A DNA stretch of 64,000 nucleotides, from the NCBI RefSeq assembly GCF_033304595.1, contig NZ_CP116341.1:2521001-2585000 (forward strand), written 5' to 3'. Both the position numbers and the translations under genes were made by a program. This stretch comes from Sporosarcina jeotgali (lineage in GTDB: Bacteria; Bacillota; Bacilli; Bacillales_A; Planococcaceae). Within the stretch, counting starts at the first letter, position 1, and each line of letters opens with the position of its first letter. This document shows, piece after piece, positions 49,692 to 58,459 of this stretch. The notes beneath the pieces were generated by a model, which did not search any database, had not been told where the DNA came from, and saw only the letters and a list, made by a program, of their open reading frames with translations.

Positions 49692-50978
49692 ATGGAAATG
49701 AGTAAAAAGCAATTGAATAAAGTTCTGATTGCAAGTTTAGTAGGAAGTTCAATTGAATGGTTCGACTATTTCTTATATGGAACAGTAGCAGCACTCGTCT
49801 TCAACCAAGTCTTTTTTGTGAATGAAGATCCTACAGTAGGACTTCTTCTCGCTTATGCTTCCTTTGCATTAGCATTCTTCATTCGTCCATTTGGCGGAAT
49901 CATCTTTAGTCATATCGGGGATCGTATCGGACGTAAGAAAACGCTTGTCATCACACTTAGTCTTATGGGAATTGCAACCATTGGCATGGGATTACTCCCT
50001 ACCTACCAAGCCATCGGAATTTGGGCACCCATTTTGCTCATCACACTCCGTTTGATTCAAGGGTTGGGAATTGGCGGCGAATGGGGAGGCGCACTGCTGT
50101 TAGCTGTAGAATACGCACCAAAAGAGAAACGCGGTCTATTTGGGTCTGTCCCTCAAATGGGGATCACAATCGGTATGATGCTGGGAACTCTTGCACTATC
50201 TATCATCTCCCTGTTACCAGAAGATTCCTTCATGACTTGGGGATGGCGCGTGCCGTTTCTTCTAAGTGCCCTCCTTGTTGTGTTCGGTTTGTGGATTCGA
50301 AAAGGGATTGATGAAACACCATCATTTAAAGCGGTACAAGAGCGAGGGGAAATTCCTAAATTACCAATCGTGACCACATTAAAAACACATTGGCGGGAAG
50401 TCCTCATTGCAATAGGAGCAAAAGTAGTGGAAACAGCACCTTTCTACATATTCAGTACATTCATTGTATCTTATGCAACTACAAATCTAGACTACTCGCG
50501 CACAGCTACTCTAAATGCCGTTATGATTGCAACAATTGTTACAACGATTTTGATTCCAATAATGGGCAGCCTATCAGATAAAGTCGGCCGTAAAGTACTG
50601 TATATCTATGGGTCAGTAGCAATGATGCTATTTGCATTCCCCTATTTCTGGATGATTCATCAAGGGTCTGTTACGTTACTTGTAATTGCTACTATCATTG
50701 GACTGGGAATCATTTGGGCACCGATTACAGCTGTTCTTGGAACAATGTTCTCGGAGATTTTCTCAGCTGAAGTCCGCTACACAGGAATTTCACTGGGTTA
50801 TCAAGTAGGTGCTGCCGTTGCAGGCGGTACTGCCCCACTAGTTGCAACTGCTTTGCTCGCGAAATTTAATGATTCTTACATCCCTGTGGCACTGTATATT
50901 ATGTTTACTGCTGTCGTATCACTGATTGCTATTCTTGCTGTTAAAGATCGTCACAATCAAGATTTAGACGAATCATGA
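49692..50978 (+). CDS. MHS-family MFS transporter
   Basis: A 428-residue 12-helix importer of the metabolite:H+ symporter branch. Diagnostic are SSIEWFDYFLYGTVAALVF near 18-36, HIGDRIGRKKTLVITLSLMG near 75-94 and LRLIQGLGIGGEWGGALLLA near 117-136. MHS members carry organic acids, shikimate, proline/betaine or citrate. It is followed after 13 nt by an ornithine-cyclodeaminase-family gene, so the substrate may be an amino acid or imino acid handled by it (inference). Controlled by the upstream palindrome. Confidence 0.92.
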   Translation: MEMSKKQLNKVLIASLVGSSIEWFDYFLYGTVAALVFNQVFFVNEDPTVGLLLAYASFALAFFIRPFGGIIFSHIGDRIGRKKTLVITLSLMGIATIGMGLLPTYQAIGIWAPILLITLRLIQGLGIGGEWGGALLLAVEYAPKEKRGLFGSVPQMGITIGMMLGTLALSIISLLPEDSFMTWGWRVPFLLSALLVVFGLWIRKGIDETPSFKAVQERGEIPKLPIVTTLKTHWREVLIAIGAKVVETAPFYIFSTFIVSYATTNLDYSRTATLNAVMIATIVTTILIPIMGSLSDKVGRKVLYIYGSVAMMLFAFPYFWMIHQGSVTLLVIATIIGLGIIWAPITAVLGTMFSEIFSAEVRYTGISLGYQVGAAVAGGTAPLVATALLAKFNDSYIPVALYIMFTAVVSLIAILAVKDRHNQDLDES

Positions 50979-50991
50979 AAGGAAGATTTCT

Positions 50992-51981
50992 ATGAAAATC
51001 ATTAATGAAAACGAAATTAAAAATTGCTATCATATGAAAGACGCAATCCAAGATGTCCGAAATATACTCACTGCAATGGCTGCTTCAAAAGTTGAAAATC
51101 CACATCGTACAGTTATTGAGTTTCCTTCTAGAAGCGCGTCTGTTTTGTATATGCCCAGCGCGGATAAAGTCAGCGAAATCGCCTCTGTAAAGATTGTATC
51201 TATTTTCCCGGAAAATCCATCACAAGGAAAACCAACTACCCAAGGTGCTATGCTATTAACCGATACATCTGACGGAAGTCACCTTGCATTAATGAATGCC
51301 TCTTATTTAACAAGATTACGCACAGGAGCTCTTTCTGCAATCGCGACTGATTTGCTGTCTAAAAAAGATTCGAAAGTCCTTACGGTAATAGGCACGGGAG
51401 CTATGGCATTTGAACAAGTACTGGGTGTCCTTGAAGTACGTAAAATTGAAAACATCCATCTCGTGAATCCGACAATCGAAAAAGCAGAAGCGTTTAAAGA
51501 GCGCCTTCATACAATGGGCGTACAACCGGATATTACGGTCCACTCATTAGAAAGCTTATCTGCATTTGTTCAGCAGGCTGATATTATTTGTTGCAGTACC
51601 CGTTCAGAAACACCTGTATTCGATGGCAGCGACATTCAACCAGGTACACATGTCAATGGAGTCGGTTCCTATCTCCCTCATATGAGGGAAGTCGATTTCA
51701 ATTTCATCGAACGATGCGACAAAATTGTTGTGGATGACTTTGCTGGAGTTAGTGAAGAAGCTGGGGAACTCATTCATGCAAACCAGCAAGATACATGGTC
51801 GTTCGACTCGCTCCACGGCGAGCTTAAGGAAATCGCATCCGGTGCAATTTCACCCCGTGAGAATGATGATGAAATTACATTTTTCAAATGTGTAGGGGCT
51901 GCTTACTTTGACCTGGCTGTTGGGCATGGGGTGTACAAAAAGGCAGACACTGCCGAAATTGGAACAGACATAGAACTCTAA
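50992..51981 (+). CDS. Ornithine cyclodeaminase / mu-crystallin family protein
   Basis: A 329-residue NAD(P)-binding enzyme of the OCD/mu-crystallin family. The substrate-binding part has YLTRLRTGALSAIATDLLS near 103-121. The Rossmann loop is VIGTGAMAFEQVLGVLEV near 130-147, and CCSTRSETPVFDG near 201 closes the pocket. Family members include ornithine cyclodeaminase, alanine dehydrogenase and delta1-pyrroline-2-carboxylate/ketimine reductases; I cannot choose among them. AAAGGAAG precedes the start. It is co-transcribed with the MHS transporter. Confidence 0.88.
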   Translation: MKIINENEIKNCYHMKDAIQDVRNILTAMAASKVENPHRTVIEFPSRSASVLYMPSADKVSEIASVKIVSIFPENPSQGKPTTQGAMLLTDTSDGSHLALMNASYLTRLRTGALSAIATDLLSKKDSKVLTVIGTGAMAFEQVLGVLEVRKIENIHLVNPTIEKAEAFKERLHTMGVQPDITVHSLESLSAFVQQADIICCSTRSETPVFDGSDIQPGTHVNGVGSYLPHMREVDFNFIERCDKIVVDDFAGVSEEAGELIHANQQDTWSFDSLHGELKEIASGAISPRENDDEITFFKCVGAAYFDLAVGHGVYKKADTAEIGTDIEL

Positions 51982-51990
51982 GATCCATTT

Positions 51991-52027
51991 AAAAAGACGC
52001 ATTCCTTCACAGAACGCGTCTCTTTCT
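51991..52027 (+). terminator. Terminator of the transporter operon
   Basis: AGACGC and TTC pair with GAA and GCGTCT with a bulge on each side; A and T-rich flanks. Confidence 0.65.
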
Positions 52028-52051
52028 AGTTCAATCCAAAGATATGGATCA

Positions 52052-52492
52052 TTAGGATACTGTCGATTCAACTTCAATCTCCACATTGCCCTTAACTGCT
52101 TTTGAAATCATACAATTTTTTTCGGCTTCTACTATCAATACGTCTAGTTTTTCAAAATCAGCCGGGATCGCTTCTTGTTTAAGTGACACCATAGGCTTAT
52201 GAATAATTTTCTTATACGTGAAGACACCCATTGTCACATCGACAAATCCGATAGATTCGAGCGACATGTTTTCGAGTGGCAAGCGGGCCCGCTCAATCAT
52301 TGCTGCGAGTGTAATAATATAGCATGTAGCCGCTGCACCCAGCAGCATTTCATCGGGATTCGTCCCGACATTCGGCCCTTCCATCGCTGAAGGAATTGAT
52401 ATTTTAGTTTGGAGATTTCCCGCTTCAATATATCCTTCACTATTCCGGCCGCCTGGCCAAACCGCTTTCAAATGAAATTCATGTTCTGCCAT
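52052..52492 (-). CDS. OsmC/Ohr-family peroxiredoxin-like protein
   Basis: A 146-residue OsmC-family protein that reduces organic hydroperoxides with a two-cysteine mechanism. The first Cys lies in LLGAAATCYIITLAAMIER near 51-69 and the second in EAEKNCMISKAVKG near 124-137. GPNVGTNPDEML before the first Cys is typical. The start at 52492 follows GAGGT at 6 nt; a GTG two codons upstream is less well placed. Monocistronic. Confidence 0.9.
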   Translation of the reverse strand: MAEHEFHLKAVWPGGRNSEGYIEAGNLQTKISIPSAMEGPNVGTNPDEMLLGAAATCYIITLAAMIERARLPLENMSLESIGFVDVTMGVFTYKKIIHKPMVSLKQEAIPADFEKLDVLIVEAEKNCMISKAVKGNVEIEVESTVS

Positions 52493-52631
52493 GTTCACAC
52501 CTCTTCTTCTGCAATTATACTTTAGGGCTTTACCCTATTGCACGTGCCTGTAATCCACTTTGTGACGGCAATGCACTATTCTCTGCTTTACGCCTCTTTC
52601 ACAGTATACTAAGTAAAAAGGAGGCGTTCGA

Positions 52632-54257
52632 ATGAAGCACCTTGCGCTATATCGATTCGCTCGAATTGTTTGGATGTCTATCGTATTTTTCGTTCAAGTA
52701 ACTTTGTTCCAACGCCGTCACCGAGGAAGATTCACACCAGCCGTAAATGCAAAGTGGGAGCAGTTAGTAACGCGTCAAGCACGGATTTATAAAAAGACCG
52801 CATTGGAATTAGGCGGGCTGATGATTAAACTCGGACAATTTCTATCTGCACGGGCAGATATCATGCCTCCATCTTTCTTAGAAGAATTGGAAGGACTCAC
52901 AGATCACGTGACTCCTGTTCCAACCGCGGAAGCGTTAGCCGTGCTGGATGAAGAATGGAATGCACCGCACAATGAACGTCTTTCTGAGATTAGCGACGCC
53001 CCCATTGCATCTGCATCGATTGGCGAAGTATACAAAGCGCGTCTGAACGATGGAACACAAGTTGCTGTGAAAATTCAACGGCCGAACATTGAACGGATTT
53101 TACGCGCGGATTTCAAGGCTGTCAAAATTGTAATTTGGCTCGCAAAGCGATTTACACGCTTCAGTAAACAAATAGACTTTGATTTGTTGTACACCGAGAT
53201 GACAGATGTCATTGGCGCTGAGTTGAATTTTCTCCAAGAGATGAAAAATGGCCGCGGTTTCTCAAAACGTTTCCCCGAGATGAAGGGTGTTCGGTTTCCA
53301 GTCTATTTTGATGAATACACAACACGACGTGTGCTCGTGATGGAATGGATTGACGGAGTTCGCATTACAGATACTGATTTCCTTGAAGAACACGGCATTG
53401 ATCGCCAGGAATTATCCGAGCGGCTATTTCTTCTGTTTTTAGAACAAGTGCTGGAAGGCGGCCAATTCCATGCCGATCCCCACAGTGGAAATTTGATGGT
53501 TCAAGCCGATGGAACACTTGTACTGATTGACTTCGGAATGGTAGTGACCATCAGTCCTTCCGAAGCAGATTCCATGTTTTTGATTGTCGAAGGAATTATA
53601 TTCAAGCAGTATAATCGAGTACTGGATGGACTTGAGCAATTGAAATTTTTACTGCCAGACGCAGATCGCACTCTCCTGGCAGGTGCAATTGAACGTGTCG
53701 TCAAAGCCTATGAATCCGATGATTTAAATGATATGAACGGTTTCGTCGTAGAGCGGCTTCTTGAAGATTTGATGCAAATCGTCCGCACCCAGCCTGTATA
53801 AATGCCAGCTCAATTCGCCTTTTTAGGACGGGCTGTTTCTGTTTTTGTAGGGGTTCTGCATATTCTTGATCCGAACGTGGATTTACTCGGGCTCGGAAAA
53901 GAGCGAGTGGTGGAATGGGCAAAACAGAAAACTGGTGTTGGAGGAGGTAAACGTTTTTCTGGGAAAGACTTTTCCAATGCTGCTTTATCAGCAATTGGTC
54001 AAGTTCGTGCCCTGCCGCCTCGAATCTATGCATTTTTGGATGAACCTAAACGCATGCGCGAGTATACCGAACGGCATGATAAAGAAGTGGATCGTCAGAA
54101 AGTCCGCCTTCAGACGAGAGCCTTTGCAGGGGTTTTTGGTGCGATTTCTCTCACTGCTTTATTTTTCGGGATATGGGAGCAGCATATTCAGCTGCTTATT
54201 TTTTCGGGGTCTGTACTGATTGTTAGCTTTTGGATGTTTTGGAGGAAAGGGAAATGA
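52632..54257 (+). pseudogene. UbiB/ABC1-type atypical kinase split by an in-frame stop
   Basis: Full frame of 541 codons interrupted by TAA at 53799-53801. The first part (389 residues) has the UbiB signature KLGQFLSARADIMPP near 70-84, the Ala-rich loop ASASIGEVYKA, AVKIQRP near 143, HADPHSGNL near 279 and LIDFGM near 296, a complete kinase core. The second part (151 residues) begins ATG directly after the stop, in the same frame, and continues with PAQFAFLGRAVSVF and two C-terminal membrane helices. Homologues read through with a residue such as Gln here, so one CAA-to-TAA change explains it. Possibly still functional by TAAATG reinitiation. Confidence 0.85.
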
Positions 54258-54348
54258 GTTCGCAGAAGTCTCTTTTTATCTTTGTTGTGTAAGACTACGT
54301 GCGAAACGCCGCCAATTAACTCCTTAAAGCAGTTGAATTATGGGCTTT

Positions 54349-54474
54349 GGCTGATTCATGTGCTTATGTGGCCGATTGTTTGCGGTATATGGCCGATTCT
54401 TCCTGTCACGTGGCCGATTCACCCATCGATTTGGCCGATACTTCACACTATCTGGCCGATTCTCCATTGCCCTC
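54349..54474. repeat. 21-bp tandem repeats, six copies
   Basis: GGCCGATT begins at 54370, 54391, 54412, 54433 (GGCCGATA) and 54454, exactly 21 nt apart, with a degenerate sixth copy GGCTGATT at 54349. The 13 nt between cores vary. All six frames would show heptad periodicity, but no start and ribosome site makes a convincing gene. Confidence 0.85.
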
Positions 54475-54487
54475 CGTATCCCCCAAC

Positions 54488-54522
54488 AAAAAAACCGGCT
54501 GCCCGAGAGGCTAGCCGGTTTT
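54488..54522 (-). terminator. Terminator of the histidine phosphatase gene
   Basis: AAAACCGGCT pairs with AGCCGGTTTT around a 12-nt loop; seven T residues follow on the minus strand. It overlaps the stop codon. Confidence 0.88.
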
Positions 54523-55108
54523 ATGATTTCAATTGCTGTAAATGGTCGGTGCAGTTAAACAACTCACATAAGTTTTCATGTTCACCAATCTTAACAATCG
54601 TCAGTGACGTATTCCCAAGCGGTTCTTCGTACGTCGTTCCAGGCAGCAGCTCCGTCAATAAGCGTTTGATGAAGCCGCCGTGACTGACTGCGAGCACTCG
54701 TCCATCCGGATAGCGCTCCTGCATCTCTTCTATGAAAGACATGCCTCGCGTAATCACGCTTTCATGCGTCTCTCCTTGCAAATCCAGCTGCTTCCATTTC
54801 GGACCCCACTTCGCTAAACGATCCGCTTCAGTGGTCCCTTCGATCAATCCGCCTGCACGCTCTCGCAGTCGTCTGTCTTCAATCACTTCTGCATGCGTCA
54901 TTTCCTGTCCAATCAATTCTGCAGTTCGTTTTGCACGCTGCCAAGGGCTCGTGTAAATGGCGTCCCAATTATCTGCTGCGAATCGTTCTGCCGCATGTAC
55001 TGCCATCTGAATTCCCTCTTCATCCAACGGAATATCGGTACTCCCCTGCGCTCGTCCTTGTTTGTTCCAGGCGGTTACTCCATGGCGTACAAATCCAACT
55101 GTGGTCAT
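54521..55108 (-). CDS. Histidine phosphatase family protein
   Basis: A 195-residue phosphatase of the phosphoglycerate-mutase superfamily. The phospho-histidine motif is GFVRHGVTAWNKQGRAQG near 5-22. SPWQRAKRTAELIG near 53 and the second catalytic His in LAVSHGGFIKRLL near 142 are present. ERAGGLIEGTTEADRL carries the acid residue. The start at 55108 has GGAGG 8 nt upstream; the ATG at 55132 lacks one. Substrate unknown; relatives include PhoE-like broad phosphatases and alpha-ribazole phosphatase. Confidence 0.88.
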   Translation of the reverse strand: MTTVGFVRHGVTAWNKQGRAQGSTDIPLDEEGIQMAVHAAERFAADNWDAIYTSPWQRAKRTAELIGQEMTHAEVIEDRRLRERAGGLIEGTTEADRLAKWGPKWKQLDLQGETHESVITRGMSFIEEMQERYPDGRVLAVSHGGFIKRLLTELLPGTTYEEPLGNTSLTIVKIGEHENLCELFNCTDHLQQLKS

Positions 55109-55195
55109 CCAAGTCGCCTCCTCTTCAAACATTGTAATGTGTATTACTTTACCACATATCCATTAGTTTTCAAAACACTCTAACAATAATCTAAG

Positions 55196-56440
55196 TTATT
55201 CGACAGATTGCTGAATTGACTGTTCGACAATCACCCTGCCCGCTTTAATAACGAAGTTTGCAATCGGCTGATCTTGAATCACATCACTCAATTTCTTCGA
55301 ATCAAATACAACCAAATCCGCATTTTTTCCTTCAGCTATCCCATACGTCTTTTCAATTCCCAAACACTTTGCTGCATTGTACGTAATCATATCGAGCACA
55401 GTGCGCTGCTGATCTGCAGATCCCATGAACTGCGTTTCCGCCAGCAGATACCCAATCAGCAGCAAATTCGCATTACCGAACGGCGTAAAGGCATTCCGGA
55501 TATTATTCGATGCAAATGCTACATTTACCCCGTGTTCAAGCATCTGAAGAACAGGTGCCATGCCCCTGCGTACATTTTTTCCGTCTTTGCGTCCATTCAA
55601 ATACACATCTGTTGCAGGCAGTGGCATAATCGTAATCCCAGCTTCTGCTATTTTCTTGAATAACGCGGAGGCTTCTTCAGGCTCAAGTGATCCAAGCGTC
55701 GTCACATGTCCGAGTGTCACCCTGCCCTGCATCGCACGTTCCACCGTCATATCGCAAATTCGCTCCGTCAGTAAATACCGGGGATCCTCCGTATGATCAG
55801 CGAAATCCACGTGTAAGTCGAGCGGCAAGTTATGCGTTATCGCTAAGTCAAAGACCAATTCTAAATGACGAATCGAGTCTTCAAGAGTCTTTTCATTATA
55901 GGGACATCCGCCAACAACGTCCGCCCCCATTTGAATACCTTGTTCCATTCGCTCAAGCGTTCCTTCTGATTTCAAAATTCCTTCTTGAGGAAACACGACA
56001 ATTTGCAAATCGATTTGTTCCCTATAGACTTCTTTCAGCTCAAGTAGCACTTCCACACCCAGCAGCTTTTCAATATGATCGACATCAGGGTGTGCCCGCA
56101 TGACAGTTGTCCCTTTCGCAATTGCCCATTTCAACACTTTCTCCGAACGTGCGTAGACGTCGTCATACGTGTATTCCGCTTTCAGTTCACCTGTATTTTT
56201 AATCGCTTCTTCAAGCGTCCCCGATACATTCGGTTTCCGTTCCTCTAAAAACGCTTTATCCGGATGAATATGCCCTTCCACCAAGCCTGGCAGAACAACT
56301 CTTCCTTCGCAGTCTATAAAACGGTCTGCAGGTTCCGAAAAGTTCATCCCGATTTTTTGGATGATCCCGTCTTCTATCCAGATGTCCTGCAATTCCTGAT
56401 CATCCCGGATTCGTGCATTTCTAATCAGCAGCGTCTTCAT
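55196..56440 (-). CDS. Amidohydrolase of the cytosine-deaminase-like group
   Basis: A 414-residue TIM-barrel amidohydrolase. The metal motif VEGHIHPDKAFLEERK near 55-70 (H-x-H), DLHVDFADHTED near 208, and LGHVTTLGSLEPEE near 243 match the cytosine deaminase/AtzC-like branch. The last metal ligand, usually Asp, appears as Asn in FASNNIRNAFTPFGNANLL near 314-332, a point to check. It starts at ATG 56440 after a GGAGG-like site and lies 15 nt from msrA. Together with the Rieske oxygenase and NCS2 permease to the right it suggests nucleobase or N-heterocycle breakdown (inference). Confidence 0.82.
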   Translation of the reverse strand: MKTLLIRNARIRDDQELQDIWIEDGIIQKIGMNFSEPADRFIDCEGRVVLPGLVEGHIHPDKAFLEERKPNVSGTLEEAIKNTGELKAEYTYDDVYARSEKVLKWAIAKGTTVMRAHPDVDHIEKLLGVEVLLELKEVYREQIDLQIVVFPQEGILKSEGTLERMEQGIQMGADVVGGCPYNEKTLEDSIRHLELVFDLAITHNLPLDLHVDFADHTEDPRYLLTERICDMTVERAMQGRVTLGHVTTLGSLEPEEASALFKKIAEAGITIMPLPATDVYLNGRKDGKNVRRGMAPVLQMLEHGVNVAFASNNIRNAFTPFGNANLLLIGYLLAETQFMGSADQQRTVLDMITYNAAKCLGIEKTYGIAEGKNADLVVFDSKKLSDVIQDQPIANFVIKAGRVIVEQSIQQSVE

Positions 56441-56455
56441 CCAGTATTCCCTCCA

Positions 56456-57190
56456 TTATTTCACAGCTTCGTCTTCTTGCGGTTTGCTCAACTGCTTTAC
56501 AACCTCTTCATCTCGAATAATCGGCTGGATTTTCACATCATCTAGAGAATGCAGGTTGATATGGCAATACCCGTTCGGATTCTTCACTAAGTAATCTTGA
56601 TGGAACTCTTCGGCATTGTAGAAGTTATCCAAGGGTGCCGCTTCCGTAACAATGTCTTTCTTATAGAACTGCTGTTCATCCTTCACGGCTTCTTTCACAA
56701 TCTCTGCATCTTCTTCATCAGAATAATAAATTCCAGAACGATATTGAACCCCGGCATCATTTCCCTGCTTGTCTTTGGAAGTCGGATCAATCACTTGAAA
56801 CAGATGGTCAATGAGGGATTCCAGTGATATCCGGTCAGGATCATACGTCAATTCTACAGTTTCCGCGAATCCCTGATCCCCATTTATGACGTCTTCATAA
56901 CTCGGGTTTTCCCCAGTTCCGTTCGCATATCCTGAAACCGTATCTTGCACCCCGTAAAGTTTTGCAAAATAGGCTTCTACTCCCCAGAAGCAGCCTCCTG
57001 CAAAGTAAATCTTGTGCAATTCACTGTTGTCATAATTTAAATGTTCGTTAATATTGGTCACATCATCTTTCAATACGTATCCGTCCTCAGATTCTGGCTC
57101 CGTACTTGGTCTCCCAGCCTCAGCACCGCAAGAAGCTAGAAGAATACCTGTACAAATCAAAGAAAACAGCAGCATTCCACGTTTCATCAT
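56456..57190 (-). CDS. msrA: Peptide methionine-S-sulfoxide reductase, lipoprotein form
   Basis: Reduces methionine-S-sulfoxide in proteins. The MsrA domain (about 60-225) has FAGGCFWGVEAYFAKLYGVQ with the catalytic Cys near 67 and YANGTGENPSYEDVINGDQG near 88-107. Unlike cytosolic MsrA it begins with a lipoprotein signal whose lipobox is LLASCG (Cys near 21), followed by a short acidic linker. It should sit outside the membrane and repair surface or exported proteins. GGAGGG precedes the start. 244 residues against about 175 for the bare domain. Confidence 0.92.
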   Translation of the reverse strand: MMKRGMLLFSLICTGILLASCGAEAGRPSTEPESEDGYVLKDDVTNINEHLNYDNSELHKIYFAGGCFWGVEAYFAKLYGVQDTVSGYANGTGENPSYEDVINGDQGFAETVELTYDPDRISLESLIDHLFQVIDPTSKDKQGNDAGVQYRSGIYYSDEEDAEIVKEAVKDEQQFYKKDIVTEAAPLDNFYNAEEFHQDYLVKNPNGYCHINLHSLDDVKIQPIIRDEEVVKQLSKPQEDEAVK

Positions 57191-57262
57191 ATTATCCCTC
57201 CTGTTCTGTCAATTTCATAACCTTCATATCGAACATTCTTTCTATTAGTTTATCACACAAAG

Positions 57263-57289
57263 CAAAAAGACTACCCAAAACGGGTAGTC
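57263..57289 (-). terminator. Terminator of the Rieske oxygenase gene
   Basis: GACTACCC pairs with GGGTAGTC (57269-57289) around a 5-nt loop; TTTTTGC follows on the minus strand. Confidence 0.87.
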
Positions 57290-57301
57290 GGATTCTCGCT
57301 A

Positions 57302-58276
57302 TTAAGCTGTGCCGAGAACGACACCGCACTTTTTCAAATACTGACGATAGGCAATGCTGACTCTGTCTGAAATCAGAGATAGTTCCACTTGCAAATCGAG
57401 TGGCAATTCTTCAGGTTTCTGATTTTCAACAATCGGCTTGTCTTGAGCGAATATCAAATCCTGGAACGCTATAATCTCCTCATCTGACTGGCCTGTATCG
57501 TAGTTGAATGACAGGATTCCATAGGCAACCGAATGCGTTTCAGACATAGGACGAACCGTTAGTAAAATCGTCATCAGTGTATCATTCTCGGCATCTCGTT
57601 TCGTAAAACGAACTGTGAGCGGACGAACGATTTCATACGTATAGTAGACGTATTTCGCGACGCCGGTTCCGTCTGCATCCGGCTGGAAAATGCGGATTTC
57701 ATCTGAATACATTCTTCCTTCTGCTTCATTCATCTTATACGGTTCAATTTCACGATGTGATTCTTCACCGAGATAACCTTGGTGAACGACCGCTAAATGA
57801 CCGACATCCAAGAAGTTTTCAACAATTCTCGGCGGCAGAGCTTCTGCTTCTTGCGGCCCCCAAATCACATTTCTCCATTCATCCGATTCCATCTCTGGAT
57901 ACTTAAAGAACTCAGGTTCATTTCCTGCAAGGTTCACCCAGATCAGACCATATTTCTCGACACAAGAATAGGTAGTAGCTTTCGCTTTCTTCGGAATCGA
58001 TTTTCCCTCAGGCAGCTGCGGGATTTTCACACAATCCCCTTTGTCTTCATACTCCCATCCATGATACGGACAGACAAGACAATCGTTTTTCACTTCACCG
58101 AGCGATAGGGCCGCTCCTCTATGTATACATAAGTCTTTAAATGCGTGAACGCCTTTGCTATTCCGGAAAATCGCCAGTCGTTCTCCCATTAGGATAACCT
58201 GAATGGGTGCTTCTTGAACGTCTTGCGACCGACATGCGACGAGCCACTCTTCTTGTAATGCCTGATCTTTCAACAT
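57302..58276 (-). CDS. Rieske non-haem iron oxygenase, alpha-type
   Basis: A 324-residue ring-hydroxylating or demethylating oxygenase. The Rieske [2Fe-2S] ligands are CIHRG near 47 and CPYHGWEYEDKG near 66. The mononuclear iron site is ENFLDVGHLAVVHQG near 149-163 (two His). The C-terminal domain fits the small homomeric oxygenases (vanillate, dicamba or N-demethylase types). The start at 58276 has GGGG about 8 nt upstream; the 58339 ATG adds an odd N-terminus. It is divergent from an NCS2 nucleobase permease, so an N-heterocycle such as a methylxanthine or uric-acid-like purine is a fair guess. No reductase gene adjoins it. Confidence 0.87.
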   Translation of the reverse strand: MLKDQALQEEWLVACRSQDVQEAPIQVILMGERLAIFRNSKGVHAFKDLCIHRGAALSLGEVKNDCLVCPYHGWEYEDKGDCVKIPQLPEGKSIPKKAKATTYSCVEKYGLIWVNLAGNEPEFFKYPEMESDEWRNVIWGPQEAEALPPRIVENFLDVGHLAVVHQGYLGEESHREIEPYKMNEAEGRMYSDEIRIFQPDADGTGVAKYVYYTYEIVRPLTVRFTKRDAENDTLMTILLTVRPMSETHSVAYGILSFNYDTGQSDEEIIAFQDLIFAQDKPIVENQKPEELPLDLQVELSLISDRVSIAYRQYLKKCGVVLGTA

Positions 58277-58459
58277 GGATAGATCCCCTTCCACTTGTTT
58301 GATTACCACAAGTGTACGAAAGGAATTCATTTTGGTCAACCCAAAACACGAACTAAAATATAATTACTTTTAAAAACGTTCGTATTTACACTGTACAAAC
58401 TAAATTTTATTCTTTATACTCCAATCTATACCGTAACAAAAACGAACTAGGGAGTGTTC

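Noticed and set aside
54349..54474. CRISPR array
   Set aside because: The 8-bp core with 13-nt spacers and a 21-nt period is too short, and no cas gene is near.
54282..54683. A 133-codon frame with W-P-I heptads
   Set aside because: Produced by the 21-bp tandem repeats and then runs antisense into the histidine phosphatase; no ribosome site.
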